NCBI GenBank assembly: GCA_000752215.1
Contig: CCFG01000004.1
Span: 1 to 64,000 of the forward strand
Length of the DNA: 64,000 bases
From: a bacterium MS4
Lineage (GTDB): Bacteria; Bacillota; Clostridia; Oscillospirales; Acutalibacteraceae
Direction of reading: 5' to 3'
The position numbers and the translations under genes are program-made. Below the pieces are notes generated by a model, which was given only the letters and a program-made list of their open reading frames with translations, was not told where the DNA came from and did not search any database. Position 1 is the stretch's first letter; each line of letters starts with the position of its first letter. This document shows, piece by piece, positions 1-7,915 of the stretch.

Positions 1-1872
1 GGCGACCGCCTCGATCGTCGCGGCCTTGCTGTCCAGATGCTCCCGGCTTTCCAGATAATTGTTCGTCATCAGGATGGCGTAATCCACCGTGGCGCCCAGC
101 TGGATACAGCTTACAATAATATAGCCCATGAAAATCAGCTGGTTTCCCACCAGATATGGGAAAAGCATATTGATAAAAATGGCGACTTCGATCGGGATCA
201 GAATCAGGATAGGAATCAGCAGGGACCGGAAGGTGATCATGACGACCAGAGCCACGCTGAGCAGCGACAGCATATCGACAAAGTCGTAATCGCTGGTGAT
301 CGTCGTCTTGATATCCTGCGTAAACGGAGTGGTTCCGACCACATAGGAGCTTTCCGGATAATATTCTTTCACAATGGACTGGATTTCGTCCGAGCACTGG
401 AATGCGAGCTTGCTTTCATCCTTCGTTTTTATGTAGATCAGAATGCGCGAATAGTTGTCCGTGTGAAGCTTTCCCGTCACGCTCTGGGGAAGGATGCTTT
501 CCGGGATGCCCTCGGGCAGAGTGTTCGCAAGGGAGGTCACGCTCTTGGTGTAGCTCAGGTCCTCCAGCTTCTGCGAAAGTTCCCGTTCCTTTGCCACGCT
601 GGTGTTGGGAACAATGGCGAGCAGCATATTGCTGCGGCCGAACTTCGCGTCGATCGCCTGTTCATCCTCGTACACCTTCGTCCCCTCACCGGCGCCGACG
701 GCCTGACTGCCGTACACAAAATCGGTCATTCCTTTTCCTATATAAGCCGGGGCGGCGACAATCAGCACCACGGCCAGAACCGCATACCGGCTTTTAAATA
801 CGCCGCGGGCGAATTTTTCAAAAGAGGGCAGGAACGGCCGGTGGGCGGTTTTTTCGATCAGGCCGGCCCAGCGGATGATCAGGGACGGCATCAAAAACAG
901 CACGGTCAGCACGCTGATGAGAATTCCCTTTGCCAAAACTATCCCCATGTCGAACCCGATGGAAAACTTCATTAAAGCCAGCGCGATAAAGCCGAAGAAG
1001 GTCGCGACGCCGCAGGCCAGAATGGATTTGGCGGAGTGCCGGATCGCGTTGGCGATGGCGGCCGTCAGGTCCAGCCCCTTTTCCCGTTCCGCCGTAAACG
1101 AATGGATCAGGAAGATGGAATAGTCCATGGCCACCGCCAGCTGCAGGACGGAGGAGACGCTGGAGGTCAGGAACGAGACCTCGCCCAAGAAGATATTCGT
1201 CCCCTGATTGATGATGATCGCGATTCCCATAATCAGAAGGAACAGCACGGGTTCAAACCACGACGTGGTGGTCAGGCAGAGAAACAGGATAATCATGGCG
1301 ACGCAGATGACCGTCGCCCTCGCCATTTCCTTTTTCAGGTTCTCGCTCAAAGACTTGTTCTGAACGGCCGCCCCGACAAAATGCCCCTTATCGCCCGTGA
1401 TTTCCTGAATGCGGTCGATGGCCTGCGAGGTTCGCGTGCTGGTATCGCTTTCGTCAAAGGTAATGTCCATCACGGAATAGCCGTCTTTATAATAGTCCTC
1501 AATATCCTTGTATCTGATAAACTGGTCGGCCTGATAAACGTCGGTCGCCGTGTCCGTCCACATCACCATGTCGACGCCGTCCACGGCTTCGATTTTATCC
1601 TTGTACGCCTTGGCCTGATACAGCGAGACATCGTCGATCATCACCCGCGCCGTACCGGGATAGCCGAATTCCTTTTTCATGACGCTGATTCCCTGCTTGG
1701 CGGGAGTGGTCTCCGGCAGATACTTCGTCAGGTCGTAATTGATGTCGACAAACGAGTTAAAGAAAACGCTGGCCACAACCAGGACGATAAAGACGATTTC
1801 GATTTGTTTTCTGCGATTGATAATCAGGTCTACTACAGAATGTGAGCCCTCCCGGGTTTCTGGCAATTTCAT
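1..1872 (-). CDS. MMPL/RND family transporter, 3' end cut by window edge
   Basis: Membrane exporter of the MMPL branch of the RND superfamily, which moves lipids, drugs or other hydrophobic compounds across the membrane using the proton gradient. 624 codons are visible from the ATG at 1872 to base 1. The frame is still open, so roughly 80-100 C-terminal residues are probably missing. A first membrane segment lies near residues 22-36, followed by a large external domain and a cluster of membrane helices holding the MMPL-like motif VAMDYSIFLIHSF. The same plan repeats in the second half (GATVDYAILMTNNYLESR). It lies 71 bp downstream of a tetR gene on the same strand, so it is probably the regulated target of that repressor. 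Substrate unknown. Confidence 0.92.
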   Translation of the reverse strand, partial: MKLPETREGSHSVVDLIINRRKQIEIVFIVLVVASVFFNSFVDINYDLTKYLPETTPAKQGISVMKKEFGYPGTARVMIDDVSLYQAKAYKDKIEAVDGVDMVMWTDTATDVYQADQFIRYKDIEDYYKDGYSVMDITFDESDTSTRTSQAIDRIQEITGDKGHFVGAAVQNKSLSENLKKEMARATVICVAMIILFLCLTTTSWFEPVLFLLIMGIAIIINQGTNIFLGEVSFLTSSVSSVLQLAVAMDYSIFLIHSFTAEREKGLDLTAAIANAIRHSAKSILACGVATFFGFIALALMKFSIGFDMGIVLAKGILISVLTVLFLMPSLIIRWAGLIEKTAHRPFLPSFEKFARGVFKSRYAVLAVVLIVAAPAYIGKGMTDFVYGSQAVGAGEGTKVYEDEQAIDAKFGRSNMLLAIVPNTSVAKERELSQKLEDLSYTKSVTSLANTLPEGIPESILPQSVTGKLHTDNYSRILIYIKTKDESKLAFQCSDEIQSIVKEYYPESSYVVGTTPFTQDIKTTITSDYDFVDMLSLLSVALVVMITFRSLLIPILILIPIEVAIFINMLFPYLVGNQLIFMGYIIVSCIQLGATVDYAILMTNNYLESREHLDSKAATIEAVA

Positions 1873-1943
1873 TCCCGATGCTCCCTTATTTGTTGTATTT
1901 TTATTAAAAGCGCTTTCAATGGGTTTGTTTCGCCTGCGGGCGT

Positions 1944-2537
1944 TCAGGCCAGTATTTCGCGGATCGACCGGTACAGTTCGCCTTTCACGCTGTCGATCGG
2001 ATAGGGCATTTCCAGAACGATGGAGTTGTAGCAGACGGCCCCGACCATGGAAACGACGATATACAGCCGCTGCCTGGCAATTTCGCTGTCGCCTCCCGCG
2101 GTAATGAAGTGCTCAATAAAGATCCGCTTCGCCCCTTCCATTTCGTCATAGGTCAAAGCCTTTTCATACAAATCCCAGGACAGATTTTTATAGATCAGGG
2201 ACAGCAGCTTTTTGTTTTTCTTGAAAAACTCAACTAAATAATCCACGAAAAAGATCACGCTCTGAAGAAAATCCATTTCTTTGATCTTCTGACGCTCCGC
2301 AACCGCCTTCATCGCTTCGTCAAATACCGCCGCGCTTTTCTTTAAAATAATTTTATCGACCAGATCATATTTATCCTTGCAGTACAGATAGAACGTTCCT
2401 TTTGCAACGCCCGCTTTTTTTACAATATCGTCTATAATCGTGTTATGCACGCCGTTTGAAGTAAACAGCTCGTAAGCGGCGTCATAGAGCTTTGTCATTT
2501 TCAGCTTTTTGTTTTCCAGAATCTTTGTCGTCTTCAA
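1944..2537 (-). CDS. TetR/AcrR family transcriptional regulator
   Basis: Repressor of 197 residues. The N-terminal helix-turn-helix spans about residues 16-62 (AYELFTSNGVHNTIIDDIVK, then KAGVAKGTFYLYCKDKYDL), and the variable C-terminal part would bind a ligand. I chose the TTG start at 2537 because a GAGGGG Shine-Dalgarno lies 10 bases upstream; an ATG at 2498 would leave a very short N-terminus. It is followed by the MMPL exporter on the same strand and preceded by a consensus promoter with a 13-bp palindrome just after it. Repressor-exporter operons of this kind are usually autoregulated and induced by the exported compound; that part is inference. Confidence 0.92.
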   Translation of the reverse strand: MKTTKILENKKLKMTKLYDAAYELFTSNGVHNTIIDDIVKKAGVAKGTFYLYCKDKYDLVDKIILKKSAAVFDEAMKAVAERQKIKEMDFLQSVIFFVDYLVEFFKKNKKLLSLIYKNLSWDLYEKALTYDEMEGAKRIFIEHFITAGGDSEIARQRLYIVVSMVGAVCYNSIVLEMPYPIDSVKGELYRSIREILA

Positions 2538-2580
2538 TTTTCGTCATCCCCTCGCCCTTTTTCTGTTAAATCATAGAAAA

Positions 2581-2630
2581 TGACTATTAGTCAATATCCG
2601 TATTATAATCTTGCCCCTTCCGTCTGTCAA
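2581..2630 (-). promoter_or_regulatory. tetR-MMPL promoter with operator palindrome
   Basis: Read on the minus strand, TTGACA (2630-2625), a 17-bp spacer and TATAAT (2607-2602) match the sigma-A consensus exactly. TGACTATTAGTCA at 2581-2593 is a perfect 13-bp palindrome placed at about +2 to +14, a good position for a TetR dimer to block transcription. Confidence 0.75.
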
Positions 2631-2698
2631 GAAAGGAAGTATACAAATACGGTATAGATTCCTCTGATGAAATTGTGTAAATTTTGCCTGCCCGAGGA

Positions 2699-2738
2699 CA
2701 AAAAAACACCCAGGCAATCCGCCTGGGTGTTTTAACCG
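2699..2738. terminator. Bidirectional rho-independent terminator
   Basis: Stem ACACCCAGGC/GCCTGGGTGT with a short loop, flanked by A-runs on one side and T-runs on the other. It lies after the stop of the minus-strand gene ending at 2756 and insulates it from the tetR promoter. Confidence 0.8.
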
Positions 2739-2755
2739 CTTAACCGCAGTAACAT

Positions 2756-3379
2756 TTATAATACTGTAAACCCGAACTGTTCGCTGAAAACCTTTTTCAG
2801 CTGCCGGGCAAAGTCCCCTTTTCCCATCACACCTGTCTCCTGATAACCCTGATTCCGGAATTTCCGCGTCAGCTGCTCCGGATGTTCCGTATACAGGGGC
2901 CGGTTCAGTGTCCGCTTTGACGCCGCGCAATCGCCGCCGCTGTAAAAAAGCCGTTCCACACTGCAGAAAAGCCGTTCCACACTGCAGAAAACCCGTCCTT
3001 CCTGCATTTTACAGGCAATCAGCGTTATCGGGAACAGATCGCCGCTTTCCGGACCGCCGCTTTCCCGCAGCTGTTCAAAAATCAGATCGACCGGTACGCT
3101 GTAGGAAGAGCTTCCGTTGGCGGCGGAAAGGAAATTCTTCATCATGCCGTTCAAATGCTGCGCGTCACACGGGAAATTTCCCCGCATACGCTCTCTGGCC
3201 TTGAGGATTCGGTACTCCGGATTGAAAACGCGCAGTGCCGCAAGCTCCGGAACAAGATCGGCGGAAACGTCTCCGTCGTAGGTACGGTCCGTAAACAGTC
3301 TGCACAGCGAGCGCCCCCTCGCCGCACGTCTGCTGTAGTCTCCGCAATAGGAATCACAGGCGAATTCTGCCGTGCTCAT
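2756..3379 (-). CDS. Hypothetical protein with internal 7-residue tandem repeat
   Basis: 207 residues from the ATG at 3379, which has a GGGGAGGG ribosome site. I do not recognise the family. The N-terminal region is rich in Cys and Arg (DSYCGDYSRRAARGRSLC), there is no signal peptide or membrane segment, and the C-terminus is basic. Near the middle FCSVERL occurs twice in a row, encoded by two identical 21-bp units (2948-2989), probably a recent slippage event. It is divergent from the AraC gene and could be its target, but nothing proves this. Its product, or even its status as a functional gene, is uncertain; the presence of a good ribosome site and of a terminator argues that it is expressed. 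Confidence 0.55.
   Translation of the reverse strand: MSTAEFACDSYCGDYSRRAARGRSLCRLFTDRTYDGDVSADLVPELAALRVFNPEYRILKARERMRGNFPCDAQHLNGMMKNFLSAANGSSSYSVPVDLIFEQLRESGGPESGDLFPITLIACKMQEGRVFCSVERLFCSVERLFYSGGDCAASKRTLNRPLYTEHPEQLTRKFRNQGYQETGVMGKGDFARQLKKVFSEQFGFTVL
2948..2989. repeat. Perfect 21-bp tandem duplication
   Basis: Two identical 21-bp copies (2948-2968 and 2969-2989) in frame inside the hypothetical gene, giving a doubled FCSVERL. Confidence 0.9.
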
Positions 3380-3419
3380 CGTTTCCCTCCCCTTTCCTTC
3401 CACAACTGTCAGAAAATTC

Positions 3420-3448
3420 TTGAACCTTCTTCTGATAACCAGTATAAT
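3420..3448 (+). promoter_or_regulatory. Promoter of araC-type gene
   Basis: TTGAAC (3420-3425), 17-bp spacer, TATAAT (3443-3448), about 65 bp upstream of the gene start. Confidence 0.65.
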
Positions 3449-3521
3449 GATAATATCTTCTATTATCTATCGGAATTTTGCCTATTCTTATAACAATATT
3501 ATCATCATGGAGGACAGTGCC

Positions 3522-4418
3522 ATGAAAAAATTGATCCTTCGGAAAAACCTCTCCGAGGAGTCGCCGCACGGGGATTACGGGTTCCCGTTTTTCCTCAGCC
3601 ACGAGATTCTCTCCGAATATGAGCACGCGAGCTTTGAGGTCCACTGGCACCCCGATCTGGAATTTACCGTTGTTCTGGAAGGTGCGATGGAATATCAGGC
3701 AAACGATACCGTCTACATTCTTACGGAGGGCTGCGGGATGTTTGTCAACGCAAACGTCCTGCACACCGCAAAATCGTACGAAGGGCAGGACTGCTCGTAT
3801 CTGGTCATTACATTTAACCCCGTGCTGGTCTTCGGGCATGAAAACAGCACGATTGAAAACGCCTATGTGCTGCCGGTCATCCAGTCGCAGAACTGCCCTT
3901 CGCTCTATCTGAGTCAGGAGGTTCCCCCGCAGAGGCGGATGATGCAGCTTATCAGGGAAATCAACCGGGCGTACACGGAAAACGGCCTTTGCCGGGAACT
4001 GCAGATCAAGGGCAGGCTGTGCGAGCTGTGGACTCTGCTTTTCCGGGAGCTGCAGGGCGTGCTTGCTGAAAAGGACAGCGCCGGTTCCAAAGATATCCTT
4101 TATTTAAAGCAGGCGTTAAACTATATTCACAGCCATTACTCTGAAAGGCTCACGCTGGAAGGGCTGGCCGCCTCCTGCAATATCAGCAAAAGCGGATACT
4201 GCCGTTTTTTCAAAAAGACCATGCGCCAGACCCCTTTTGAATACCTTTTGAAATACCGGATTGAAAAAAGCATCCCGCTCCTTTTGAGCGGGGAGTATAA
4301 CGTCACCGAAATCTCCGAAAAGGTCGGCTTCTCCGGCGCGAGCTACTATTCGGAAAATTTCAGAAAATACATGAACTGTTCCCCGACGGAATACCGAAAA
4401 ATGCACGCATCCCCATAA
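3522..4418 (+). CDS. AraC family transcriptional regulator with cupin sensor domain
   Basis: 298-residue regulator. The N-terminal half is a cupin-like ligand pocket (FEVHWHPDLEFTVVLEG, then a VLHTAKSYEG strand). The C-terminal ~100 residues hold the two AraC helix-turn-helix motifs (LTLEGLAASCNISKSGYCRF and YNVTEISEKVGFSGASYYSE). I start at the ATG at 3522 because GGAGGA lies 8 bases upstream; upstream ATGs lack a ribosome site. Such proteins usually activate nearby sugar genes, but the neighbours here (a divergent unknown gene and an Asp-box protein) give no clear target. Confidence 0.9.
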   Translation: MKKLILRKNLSEESPHGDYGFPFFLSHEILSEYEHASFEVHWHPDLEFTVVLEGAMEYQANDTVYILTEGCGMFVNANVLHTAKSYEGQDCSYLVITFNPVLVFGHENSTIENAYVLPVIQSQNCPSLYLSQEVPPQRRMMQLIREINRAYTENGLCRELQIKGRLCELWTLLFRELQGVLAEKDSAGSKDILYLKQALNYIHSHYSERLTLEGLAASCNISKSGYCRFFKKTMRQTPFEYLLKYRIEKSIPLLLSGEYNVTEISEKVGFSGASYYSENFRKYMNCSPTEYRKMHASP

Positions 4419-4496
4419 AAGCCACGCATTGGCTGCCCTTTCACAGCTTACTATCAGCGGACGAGAATATCCAAAATAAGAAGGAAGGAAAATTGA

Positions 4497-5369
4497 ATGG
4501 GTATGGTTAAAAGGCCGCAGGGTCTCAGCGGCCTTATCACTGTGTTTATCATCATCGGCATCGCGGGGGTATTTCTTACCTACAGGGCGGGAGGTCAGAA
4601 CACGCAGCAGACAATTGACAACATTGCCCTTTTGCAGGCGAACAGCTCCTATATGCTGGAAGATGGAAAATTCGTCATCCGGGACGGTAAGGGGGCGACC
4701 TGCACCGTACCGCTTGAAGCCGGCACGGGCAATTCGGCTTCCTACTTCAGCGATAAGGCGGTCTACATATCCGACGAAGTGACCGCCGTTGCGTATGGCG
4801 GAACCGAAGCGGACAGCAGTGTAACGGTCCTCGTCAGCGACGACAAGGGAAAGACCTGGAGCAGCACCCGGGTGGCGGAAGCCGGGGCGGATCATGCCGG
4901 AACCAAATTTCTCGGATTTCTTTCGAAAAGGGACGGATGGCTGGTCACCGCGGGCGATGTCGCGTCGGGGTCCCAGAAAAACCGCGTTTTTCTGACGGCG
5001 GACGGAGGAAAAAGCTGGTCTGAAATCGGCAATACAAGCGAAGCTTACCCGCATGTTATGACCGGAGCGGGCTTCGCAAGTCCAACGACGGGTTTTCTGT
5101 CCTTCCGCTATGACAGCGATCCGGACCCGGTCGTGTACCGAACGCAGGACAAGGGGAAAACCTGGGTGAAATGCGCCGTCGGGCTGCCGCCGGAGCTGAA
5201 AAATGTCAATTCCTATCCTACGGCTCTGTCCCCTGTTTTTCACGGCGCGTCGGGCGTTTTGCCCGTTGCCATGACGGACAATGATACCGGAGCGCAAACA
5301 CAGATTCGTTATGTCACGGATGATTCCGGAAAAACATGGACGTTTGACAAAAAGAGTCTCCCTCAATAA
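4497..5369 (+). CDS. Membrane-anchored protein with four Asp-box (BNR) repeats
   Basis: 290 residues: one N-terminal membrane anchor (about residues 11-28) followed by an extracellular domain with four Asp-box motifs, SDDKGKTW (114-121), TADGGKSW (167-174), TQDKGKTW (216-223) and TDDSGKTW (274-281). Asp-boxes mark beta-propeller folds such as sialidases and Ycf48-like proteins. At this size it would be a partial or small propeller. No sialidase catalytic Arg triad is obvious, so a binding or structural role at the cell surface is as likely as an enzyme. It sits alone 78 bp downstream of the AraC gene. Confidence 0.8.
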   Translation: MGMVKRPQGLSGLITVFIIIGIAGVFLTYRAGGQNTQQTIDNIALLQANSSYMLEDGKFVIRDGKGATCTVPLEAGTGNSASYFSDKAVYISDEVTAVAYGGTEADSSVTVLVSDDKGKTWSSTRVAEAGADHAGTKFLGFLSKRDGWLVTAGDVASGSQKNRVFLTADGGKSWSEIGNTSEAYPHVMTGAGFASPTTGFLSFRYDSDPDPVVYRTQDKGKTWVKCAVGLPPELKNVNSYPTALSPVFHGASGVLPVAMTDNDTGAQTQIRYVTDDSGKTWTFDKKSLPQ

Positions 5370-5387
5370 ATGTGAGCGCCTCAACAT

Positions 5388-5436
5388 AAAAAACGGCCTC
5401 ACTCCGTTTGAAATCCGAAGTAAGGCCGCTAAAGCC
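5388..5436 (-). terminator. Terminator-like hairpin reading on the minus strand
   Basis: Imperfect stem GCGGCCTTACTTCGG/ACGGAGTGAGGCCG followed on the minus strand by six T. No minus-strand coding gene precedes it closely, so it may end read-through from the tRNA region or an unannotated RNA. Confidence 0.5.
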
Positions 5437-5611
5437 GTGTTATTCTACGACAGGGTTTTTATTTCTCTGTTCAACGGGGCACAGTCCAAAACTTTTGTTT
5501 TGCGGCGGTCCCTTCTTTGCAGAACAAAGCCCGGGGCGCGGCGCCGGGCTGTTTCTATCATAAATCGAAAGTGTCCCGCAGATAAAAGCGGGCTTTACAG
5601 CTCCGGGCAGT
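5437..5611. other. Intergenic segment without a recognised gene
   Basis: Between the minus-strand hairpin and the tRNA terminator. It holds a GC-rich palindrome (GCCCGG.../CCGGGC, about 5528-5549) and no convincing ORF. It could encode a small RNA on the minus strand, bounded by the hairpin at 5388-5436, but I see no sequence signature of a known RNA family. Confidence 0.35.
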
Positions 5612-5647
5612 AAAAAACAGGCAAGCCTTAAAGGCTTGCCTGTTTTT
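5612..5647. terminator. Terminator downstream of tRNA-Tyr
   Basis: Near-perfect stem AAACAGGCAAGCC/GGCTTGCCTGTTT with T-runs on both sides. On the minus strand it lies directly after the CCA end of tRNA-Tyr. Confidence 0.85.
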
Positions 5648-5733
5648 TGGTGGGAGAGGATGGATTCGGACCATCGAAGCTATAAAGCAACAGATTTACA
5701 GTCTGCCCCCTTTGGCCACTCGGGAACTCTCCC
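5648..5733 (-). tRNA. tRNA-Tyr (GTA)
   Basis: Class II tRNA with long variable arm. The acceptor arm GGGAGAG pairs with CTCTCCC, the discriminator is A and the CCA is encoded (5650-5648). The anticodon loop CTGTAAA gives anticodon GTA (plus strand 5697-5699), and the T-arm contains GGTCCGAATCC. Confidence 0.95.
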
Positions 5734-5764
5734 ATATTCTATTGATAAGTTTGCACTTATTTGC

Positions 5765-5785
5765 AATTGGAGCTGGCAGACGGAC
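5765..5785. repeat. 21-bp partial copy of the tRNA-Thr 3' end
   Basis: Identical to 5926-5946, which covers the 3' acceptor/CCA end of tRNA-Thr plus three flanking bases. The rest of the tRNA is absent. Duplicated tRNA 3' ends are typical scars of site-specific integration, but no integrase is nearby. Confidence 0.7.
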
Positions 5786-5928
5786 AAAACCGCCACGCTT
5801 CGCTCGCGTTTTTACGGCTTGCACCATAGGTGCTGCGCCACATTTTGCTAAAAACCTGCCACCGGCAGCTTTTCTTAACGCAAAATGCCCTCTTAGGCTT
5901 CAAGTCCGGTTAAGACTTGAGTAAAAAT

Positions 5929-6004
5929 TGGAGCTGGCAGACGGACTTGAACCCCCGACCTGCTGATTACAAATCAGCTGCTCTACCAACTGAGCTACGC
6001 CAGC
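5929..6004 (-). tRNA. tRNA-Thr (TGT)
   Basis: 76-nt cloverleaf: acceptor GCTGGCG/TGCCAGC, D-arm GCTCAGTTGGTAGAGC, anticodon stem GCTGA/TCAGC with loop TTTGTAA (anticodon TGT), T-arm GGGGGTTCAAGTCCGTC and encoded CCA. Confidence 0.95.
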
Positions 6005-6021
6005 ATTTTCAGCACTCGACT

Positions 6022-6050
6022 AATATATCATTTTACGGTTTATTTGTCAA
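6022..6050 (-). promoter_or_regulatory. Promoter of tRNA-Thr (and possibly tRNA-Tyr)
   Basis: Minus strand TTGACA (6050-6045), 17-bp spacer, TATATT (6027-6022), ending 18 bp before the tRNA-Thr 5' end. Confidence 0.8.
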
Positions 6051-6117
6051 GCAATTCGATGAAATTTCTGTCTCTCCCGGCTGTATCGCCAGATTCCGCC
6101 AATGAACCACTTACGAC

Positions 6118-6158
6118 GAAAAAATGGCGCCCAACTCCACGAGCTGGGTCCCATTTTT
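6118..6158 (-). terminator. Terminator downstream of tRNA-Pro
   Basis: Stem AAAAAATGG..CCCA/TGGG..CCATTTTTT directly after the CCA of tRNA-Pro, with a T-run on the minus strand. Confidence 0.8.
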
Positions 6159-6235
6159 TGGTCGAGGTGACAGGGTTCGAACCTGCGGCATCTTGGTCCC
6201 AAACCAAGCACTCTACCAAGCTGAGTTACACCTCG
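6159..6235 (-). tRNA. tRNA-Pro (TGG)
   Basis: 77-nt cloverleaf: acceptor CGAGGTG/CACCTCG, anticodon stem CTTGG/CCAAG with loop TTTGGGA (anticodon TGG), T-arm CAGGTTCGAACCTG and encoded CCA. Confidence 0.95.
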
Positions 6236-6336
6236 TCGCTGACGATATGCACGATGAAATTCCCTGCACCGTGCGGCTAAAAGCTTTCACTATCAATGGC
6301 AGTCAACCTGCGCCCGCGTCATCGGGCAGCCCTATT

Positions 6337-6365
6337 ATTATATGTAATATGCGGGTCATTGTCAA
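6337..6365 (-). promoter_or_regulatory. Promoter of tRNA-Pro
   Basis: Minus strand TTGACA (6365-6360), 17-bp spacer, TATAAT (6342-6337): exact consensus, as expected for a strongly expressed stable RNA. The start would be about 95 bp upstream of the mature tRNA. Confidence 0.75.
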
Positions 6366-6487
6366 GTGAATTTATAAAATTAGCAGTTTTTTGGCAGACT
6401 AAAACCGGACGATTTTCTATTTCAATTTCCGCCTGTCCGCCGGCTTCACGCACAGCAAAGCCGGCCGCGCCCGCCGAAAAACGAAAG

Positions 6488-7204
6488 TCACTTCCGGTTA
6501 TTCAATTCAATTTTAAAAACGTATTTGTCCCCCCGCACCACGGAGGAAGTATATTCCACCAGACCGTCACCCTCGTAGCTGAAGCGCTCCAGCAGGATGC
6601 AGGGGATTCTGGGGGAGATCTTCAGCAGCTCGCACTGTTCGGAGTCCGGAAGAATGGGAATAAAGGTTTCGGTCGCCCGGTCCACCTTCAGCCCATACTT
6701 GGCGCTGAGGTAATCATAAAGCGACCGGCTTTCCACCGCGTCCACATCGATATGCACGAACCGGTTTTTCGGCAGATAGGTGGTTTCAATGACCAGCGGA
6801 TAGTCGCGGGCAGAGCAAAGCCGCACCAGCTTGTGGTAAGCTTCCCTTCTCTCCGCCCTGAGCTTCAGGGCAAGGCTTCGGCTGAGGGTGATCGTTTCAT
6901 AGCTTAAAACATGGCTGTGAAAGGAGATATTCTTGTTTTTCAGGTCATCGGTAAAGGTATAAAACTGGGAGAGGTTTTGCTCAAATACCTTCGGCTTTAC
7001 AAAAGTACCGATGCCATGGATGGTATAGACCATTTGCTCCTCTTCCAGTAAAGCCAGCGCCTGCCTTACGGTCGACCGGCTGACTTTATACATCTGGCAC
7101 ATGTCGCGCTCCGATGGAAGCAGGCCGTTTTCGGGGTATTCGTGGCTGTTGATGTACTGCAGGATGTGGTCGTGCAGTTCCTGATACAATGGCAGATTCG
7201 GCAT
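6488..7204 (-). CDS. GntR family regulator (HutC/UTRA type), PTS-adjacent
   Basis: 238 residues. N-terminal winged helix at about 5-72 (GLLPSERDMCQMYKVSRSTV, then RQALALLEEEQMVYTIHGIG), and a C-terminal UTRA ligand domain from about 95 to the end (FVHIDVDAVESRSLYDYLSA). In this family the ligand is commonly a sugar phosphate such as glucosamine-6-phosphate (NagR-like). It is divergent from the PTS operon at 7436, which is its likely target. An ACTAGT-centred partial palindrome at 7297-7310 in the shared intergenic region is a candidate operator. A second UTRA regulator at 14152 serves the downstream half of the same island. Confidence 0.92.
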   Translation of the reverse strand: MPNLPLYQELHDHILQYINSHEYPENGLLPSERDMCQMYKVSRSTVRQALALLEEEQMVYTIHGIGTFVKPKVFEQNLSQFYTFTDDLKNKNISFHSHVLSYETITLSRSLALKLRAERREAYHKLVRLCSARDYPLVIETTYLPKNRFVHIDVDAVESRSLYDYLSAKYGLKVDRATETFIPILPDSEQCELLKISPRIPCILLERFSYEGDGLVEYTSSVVRGDKYVFKIELNNRK

Positions 7205-7296
7205 TGCATATACTCCTTTCCCGTCTTTTCGACAGTAAATAAACCATCGTCAATTTAAACAAAAACCATGCTATTATTCTATCATAAAAAAACCTA

Positions 7297-7310
7297 TTGT
7301 ACTAGTGGTA
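7297..7310. promoter_or_regulatory. Candidate GntR operator
   Basis: TTGTACTAGTGGTA, an imperfect palindrome around ACTAGT in the 231-bp divergent region between the regulator and the PTS operon. The core fits HutC/NagR-type sites but the flanks are only partly symmetric. Confidence 0.4.
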
Positions 7311-7435
7311 TCGATCGAAATTCGGAACCTGTTTTTGAACTGGTTGAAAAAAAGTCATAATTATTGTATTTCTGTTCATGATATGTTAAAACTTATCTAA
7401 CAAATCTGAAACAACTGAACGAGGGGTGATTTTAA

Positions 7436-7915
7436 GTGGGAAATCCAAACATACTGTTGACGAGAATCGACAACCGCCTGGTCCACGGCCAAGTGGGGGT
7501 CACCTGGACGGCGACGCTGGGTGCAAATCTGCTTTTAGTCGCGGATGACGACGTGGCTCACGATGAAATACAGCAGCAGCTTATGGCCATGACTGCTGAA
7601 TCTTCCAGTGCGGGAATCCGTTTCTTTACTTTGCAAAAGACCATCGACATCATCGGCAAAGCAGCTCCAAGCCAGAAAATCTTCATTATCTGCAGGACTC
7701 CGGCGGCTGTGCGTACTCTGCTGGAAGGCGGCGTGCCCATTAAGGAAGTCAACGTGGGAAACATGCATTTTACCAGCGGCAAGCGTCAGCTGAGCAAAAA
7801 AGTCTATGTCAATGACAAGGACATGGAGGATTTGCAGGCGATTCAGGCGATGAATGTAGATCTCTATATTCAGGACGTCCCGGGGGACATCAAAGAGCAC
7901 ATACCCAAGAAATAA
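7436..7915 (+). CDS. PTS mannose/sorbose/GalNAc-family EIIB component
   Basis: 159-residue cytoplasmic phosphotransfer subunit that passes phosphate from EIIA to the sugar. The active-site His17 lies in DNRLVHGQVG. Start is GTG at 7436, preceded by GAGGGGTG. First gene of the PTS operon. The next gene (IIC) begins 95 bp downstream. Genomic company (deaminase/isomerase, AgaS-like SIS protein, tagatose-type kinase and aldolase) points to galactosamine or N-acetylgalactosamine rather than mannose; the substrate is inferred from context. Confidence 0.93.
   Translation: MGNPNILLTRIDNRLVHGQVGVTWTATLGANLLLVADDDVAHDEIQQQLMAMTAESSSAGIRFFTLQKTIDIIGKAAPSQKIFIICRTPAAVRTLLEGGVPIKEVNVGNMHFTSGKRQLSKKVYVNDKDMEDLQAIQAMNVDLYIQDVPGDIKEHIPKK

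Noticed and set aside
5636-6369. Several short plus-strand ORFs
   Set aside because: They cross the tRNA-Tyr, tRNA-Thr and tRNA-Pro genes on the opposite strand and the tRNA terminators.
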